Positions 59,369 through 64,000 of a DNA stretch of 64,000 bases are shown here, in pieces. The DNA lies in the NCBI GenBank assembly GCA_033675545.1, contig JAWDGP010006457.1, positions 1-64,000 of the forward strand, read 5' to 3'. Numbering within the stretch: position 1 is the first letter of the stretch; each line of letters begins with the position of its first letter. The notes under the pieces are model-generated. The model was given only the letters and a program-made list of their open reading frames with translations. It was not told the origin of the DNA and ran no database searches. The position numbers were made by a program, and so were the translations under genes. The stretch comes from Elysia crispata. Lineage: Eukaryota > Mollusca > Gastropoda > Plakobranchidae.

Positions 59369-62300
59369 CTATAACTTTTTATGAGCTGTTATGCCAGTGG
59401 TGTCCCTTAGCAAAGGACTGGGTACCACTGGAACATAACTCAATCTCTTCCCAGAAATGCCCAGCTTTGCTTGACTCATGGGGATATCTTTAGCAGCAAG
59501 GACAGGTGTGGAATCTCCTTGAGAATTGACTTCATTTTCTTTGTTGGCTGCCACAGGGGGTGTTGAATAAGGTTTTGAGGCTTGACTGAATACTTCTGGT
59601 GAGACGTCAGTGTGCTTGACATCATCTTGATCAGATACTATTGCCTCTGGAGAGTTGGTATGGGAGCCAAGAGTAGCCCTTTTCCCTGCAATGAATGAAG
59701 ACGATTGGGTGAAGAAATTTATGCAAATACATTTATGTTAATTACACAATAAAAGTATATTTGTTATTTAAAAATTTGTCTCTGATTTCACTTTCAGGAT
59801 CCTACAGCTTTATCATAATATAAGCAAACATAGAGCTTGATAAAAGTTTTTTTCTGATTCAAACGAGCAAAATCAATTTTATATATCAAATGGAGGCCAA
59901 AAAAAAATAATCAAAGGGCAAAGATATTCAAGTGGTTAAAAACTTCTGGACATTAAGATCAAATAATACAGGAAGAGAAAATAAAGGCTCATTGCTCTTT
60001 TATTTCTAATACTCAACCCTTTTTACAACAAGCTTAAACTTTTTTTACTACAAAAGTACACTTTGTTAGCTGGTTGGGTTGTCAGCTCTGTTAAACGCCA
60101 GGATATGAGAAGAGGCAAGATGGTGGAGTGCAGGGTATATCTCAAGTATATATTAAAAGGTCTCGATTTTTTCACACAAGCACATGCCAATGACATGATT
60201 GAATCCTAATCAGTTCAATGATTGCCAGTCAAAAGTGAGAGCAAAGCTACATCGAAATATAAGAGATTGATTCTCTGTTATAAATGCTTAATGGCACTGA
60301 AGATGGATATTTGTGAAATCTTGTCTCTCTTTTCTTACCATCGCTGTCCCTTCGTTCTAGTGGGAAAACAAATTGAGTGTTAAAAGATCTAGAACTAAAA
60401 AGTATGCCGAAAGGTTTTGGTGTTGTGACAATTTGGAACAGCCTACCACAGAACTGAGAGCTGCAAGTTCAGAACCGATTAATAAAAATTTACTAAAGAT
60501 GCTCTTTTCCACCACTTACCTTAATTAAATTTAAAACCATGTTCATGTATGAATGAATGCTGTAGCAATTGCATGTTTTGTAATCTCAAGATTTCTCAAT
60601 ATCATGTTCTTTGCGAATGATTTTAAAGTATAAAAGCTGAATTTTTTAGGGAGAGCACTCTAGAAATAATCAATATTTTTAAAGTGGGTGCGATGGGAGA
60701 GAGGAGGTAAGTGCACAAGGTATCTACCTTTCTGTGAAACTATTCTCATGCTAATGCCAGTAAAAGTACACATGGCATTGGTGTGCATGTTGAAACAGAA
60801 CTGATTTTTTTTTGCTGATTAATACTTGCTCTTTGAGGTGATGGCGGTTAGACCTGATTATCTCTGTTTGGTTTAGGAATCTCCCTCCCCCATTCTATAA
60901 CAACATAATCCCATACTCATTTTTCCTTTTGATCAAAATGGACTATACCACAGTCAGAGTATCTGAAATTGGGAATTTCTAATAGGAAGGTGATGGGTCA
61001 GAGTTGAAGATTGTTGTAAATAATCAAGTGTCAGAGGTAGAAACCAGAAATTCATGATTCCTTGTGAGCCATTTCCTCCATCACATGTACTAGGGAGTCA
61101 ATTTTTTTTAAACATCACAGGGTTGTTTTATGGTAGCCAGCTACAAAAAGATGAGGTAGGGATGGTTTGTAAGAAAGTGATGATTGGCTTAGTTGTTAGT
61201 TTAATGCCCTTCACATACAATTAGCGAAGTGCTTTGAAAATATTTGAGCAAGACAGCTGTAATAGTGCCCTCTTAATAATTATTTTGCTTATATTGATAC
61301 AAATTCTATTTCACAGCAAATGGGAGCAACTGATACATTTCTGTTGTTGCAAAAACAAAGGTGAGTCAACCCTACCAATTATGCACATCCATAGCTGCCA
61401 ACTTTTGAATAGGCAAATACAGATTTTTAGCGAGGTAGCCCATTCTGTAGAGATATCAACACTGACTTTAACACAAGCTTAATTAAACATTTACAAGCAC
61501 TCCTGTCACTTGTAAGTTATTATAAACTTTATATAATTTTCTCTTGTCATAAATTTAACAAATACACCATAACTGTAAGCAATGATGGGTCAACCAAACA
61601 TGTATTTTTACTTCCAATTAGTGGGATACTGCCAAATATATACTTTTTAGTACCAACACGGACAGATGAACTTGAAAGCCCAAATACAGACTAAATACCT
61701 ATTATACGTACTGGTTGGCAGCAATGCACATCCTTTATGACAGTAAACATTCCCTTAATTTATATAAATTAAATGGAAATAGAAACAAATCTGCCACATC
61801 TCCGAGTGTAAAAATATGGAGCTGTATACCATCAAAAAACTCTCAAGAACCATCATGAAAACAAAAATCAAACCAGAATAAGCAGAGGAAAAGTGCAGCT
61901 TTGAGGAGGGAAAAGGTAAAACAAATGCTATGTACATCTTTCAAACTATAATTAACAAGATATACCTGTGCTTCATTGAATACAGCAAGGCATTTGACAG
62001 AGTACAGCATGATGAGATAATCAAGCAACTAACACAGATAAAGATGGAAAAGATCTACCAATGATAAAAAACATGTACTGGGAACAGAAAGAAGCAATGA
62101 GTTGATGGGGAAATAAGCTTATTTTTTATTTTAAAAGTGGTGCTAGGCAAGAACGTGTGCTTTCCCAGACCTTCTCTCTCTCTTCACCATGAAGTATGTG
62201 AAACCTAGAAGGATAGCCAGGAATCAAAGTAGGTGGGCACATATGCTGACGACATTGTCTTAATTGCAGAGAATAAAGAAGGCATGGAACAATTATTACA

Positions 62301-63026
62301 CATTGTTGAAGAAGAAAGCAGAAAGAAAGGGTTGGATTTGAACAGAAAAGACAGAAGTAATGGTTGTCAGCTGAAAAAATGAGTTTTCGCATCAAAGGGA
62401 ATCAAATAACAAGTCTTGGAAGCAACAACAATGAAATCATATCAAGAATAGCACAAGCAAAGATGAGAAATGAGATACAAGCTTAATGAAAAGCTTAGGA
62501 GACAGATGATAGCATACTTTTTGCTCAGTGTAACTGTAAACACCATAATAAGCATATTACATACAAGTAAAACAACTGAATGGCAAGTTGCTCTCAAATC
62601 TTGTATTTGGAAGATGATAGTGATTTATAAAAGGAAATACTGTGTTTCTTTAATGTTCCTTAAACTTTTTAGTTGAATTAAATTTTGTTGATGCAACTCT
62701 TACTGTGAATTTGCACACAGCTTTTGAAATAGTTCCCCGAGCCAATTTGAGGAGTTACGGTTGGCAGAAGTACTCAGCTTACCTTTTGAAGTTCTTGCAG
62801 GGCTAGTCACCTTAAAAAATACACCATCAAACTCCAGATTCTGTCTTGCCTGTTCTGCCTCTTTTTGATCTCCTTCAACTGATGTAGATGAATCTGTAAG
62901 TACTGCATTATTTAGTTGAACAGAGGCAGCACTTTTCTGAGCTTTTCTTTTCATTATTTCTTGACGAAAGGCATGGAAATTGGAAACGCCTTTTGGTTTG
63001 GCAGCTTTACGTGCTATTGGCTTCTT
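59369..63026 (-). CDS. DLGAP5/HURP-like protein, last two exons (partial)
   Basis: Two minus-strand exons in phase: 63026-62783 (acceptor TTTTGCGCAG, donor GTAAGC) and 59685-59369 (acceptor CATTGCAG, stop TAG). They encode the C-terminal 187 or so residues. Exon 1 contains KGVSNFHAFRQEIMKRK followed by FDGVFFKVTSPARTSKGK. The F-x-A-[FI]-[KR]...[KR]M-R and FD-GFF-V-SP pair marks the end of the GKAP domain in the DLGAP family (human DLGAP5 has FDAGFFRVESP). The second exon is Ser/Thr/Pro-rich and ends GKRLSYVPVVPSPLLRDTTG. HURP/DLGAP5 is a spindle-microtubule protein, whereas neuronal DLGAPs are scaffold proteins. The sequence seen resembles DLGAP5 more, but the paralogue is uncertain. The N-terminal part lies beyond the right edge. 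The 3.1-kb intron holds a LINE relic. Confidence 0.7.
61820..62450 (+). pseudogene. decayed non-LTR reverse transcriptase, copy 3 (within DLGAP-like intron)
   Basis: Plus-strand relic, antisense to the host gene. It begins further 5' in the element than copies 1 and 2. A TKIKPE-AEEKCSFEEGKGK-TNAMYI block (about 61855-61935) is followed by CFIEYSKAFDRVQHDEIIKQL (about 61970-62030), which carries the RT box with the first catalytic Asp region. Then come a CVLS/LFS-like stretch, TYADDIVLIAENKEGMEQLL (about 62240-62300) and EEESRKKGLDLN. Stops and frameshifts throughout. Confidence 0.85.
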
Positions 63027-64000
63027 CTGCGCAAAAAAAAAATTAAACACATTACTTTATTCATGGTGGAAAGATCAATAATTATATCCGCTATTTAATG
63101 CATACTCAGTGGTACCAACTCTTTTGGGACTTTAATATTGTCCTTCAATCTCAGGTTTTTCTTCGCATAATCACAAATTTATCTATTCTTTGACTTTTAT
63201 CAGTTTCTTTGGACTTCTTTTCCCCCTTTTTTTTTTCTCCTTTGAAAAATGCTTGGATGCATTCTCTGTTTGTTTAGTATATGCATCTAGGCAGATTTGG
63301 TTTTACAAACGGCTTCAAATGCATTGACCTACAAATCCCTAGGAGACTAAAATACATTGGACATTGCCCATGTTCTGCTACTAGAAATAAGCTGTTAAAC
63401 AAAGAAAGTAGGTATTGGGCCTTCAGCGGTCAAAAGCTAAATAAGTTAGGTTTAAAAAAAAATCTATAAAATTCTTTCTCTAAAGACGTACTAGGCTTTC
63501 TTTACCAAATATATAAATCTTATGTGAAATGATGGTAGGGTATGCTGCTGTCATGCTGGTTTTTATATGTAATTTTGTCATGTACATTTCTTTAATGTCT
63601 GGGGTAGCAAGAGTAAAAGTATAGGGTGTCCAGCAACATCTCAACCTAAAATTTCCTACCTTTCCAAAAATTTCCTAACTATGATTTTGAAAGAAAATCC
63701 AAAGTCGGTTTCCACTGCGCCTGGATAATTGACAGAGAATTTGCAGGGACATGTTTAATAATATAAATGACATACCGGTTACGATTGTAAACCTATTTGA
63801 AGTGAAGCTATGACGTAAAAACTACGCTTAGGTACTCCCTGCCAAGCAACCTTGCTGAGTCAAGCCTGGATGGCTAGCAACTGGCCTTGCTATCAGCAAA
63901 GGCTGTTGGCCTAGAAATTGAACGTTGTTTTTCCTCCCTTTTTCCGACCTCAATGGTCTGTTGCCTACTATTTCAGATTATCGAATTTCCAACTTTTCCA
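63027..64000. other. intron/upstream region of the DLGAP-like gene
   Basis: No further in-phase exon of the minus-strand gene was recognised to the window edge, so this is presumably intron. Open frames on the plus strand here lack motifs. Confidence 0.4.

Noticed and set aside
62126..62395. 89-codon minus-strand frame
   Set aside because: It is the antisense shadow of LINE reverse-transcriptase copy 3.

Overview
The window is animal genomic DNA, AT-rich and intron-rich, with very long (TC)n tracts and scattered AGATCT/TCTAGA clusters. Repeat style, transposon content and gene sequences suggest a lophotrochozoan, most likely a mollusc (gastropod-like). That assignment is an inference. No bacterial, viral or CRISPR features were seen.

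Three host genes could be assembled exon by exon. LRRC42 (+, 17630-25364) has seven in-phase coding exons, and its N-terminal exon was not located. Galactose mutarotase GALM (+, 43511-50928) is complete: eight exons, 344 residues, with the catalytic His/His/Glu set. A DLGAP5/HURP-like gene (-, 59369-63026) shows only its last two exons and runs off the right edge. The left end holds broken remnants on the minus strand: a ZSWIM3/FAR1-like N-terminal domain (4803-5632) and a THAP zinc-finger segment (7017-7698). Two further open stretches (39801-40019 minus, 56164-56383 plus) look coding but were not recognised.

Mobile DNA dominates the rest. Two complete non-LTR retrotransposon insertions of the same general type (endonuclease, reverse transcriptase, RNase H in one ORF, with a GAA-rich 3' end) lie on the minus strand at 9963-14295 (LINE-A) and 27373-31867 (LINE-B). 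Each has a perfect target-site duplication (11 and 12 bp). LINE-A is almost intact, with one nonsense codon. LINE-B carries at least four breaks. The target-site duplications fix their 5' ends exactly, and both ends begin with sequence that can be folded like an HDV-type self-cleaving ribozyme. This is the most interesting signal in the window. Three decayed copies of another LINE family (1426, 38840, 61820), a piggyBac transposase relic (32630-33480), a pogo/Tigger-like MITE (54594-55070) and a fold-back element (42331-42440) are also present.

Layout: 1-9950 repeats, LINE relic and ZSWIM/THAP relics; 9952-14306 LINE-A; 14307-17600 microsatellites and AT-rich DNA; 17600-25600 LRRC42; 25600-27360 intergenic; 27361-31879 LINE-B; 31880-43488 intergenic with relics; 43489-about 51560 GALM; 51560-59368 intergenic, with a tandem duplication, a MITE and probably the 3' region of the DLGAP-like gene; 59369-64000 DLGAP-like gene. 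GALM and the DLGAP-like gene are convergent. The host genes are unrelated housekeeping or cell-cycle functions and do not form a pathway together.
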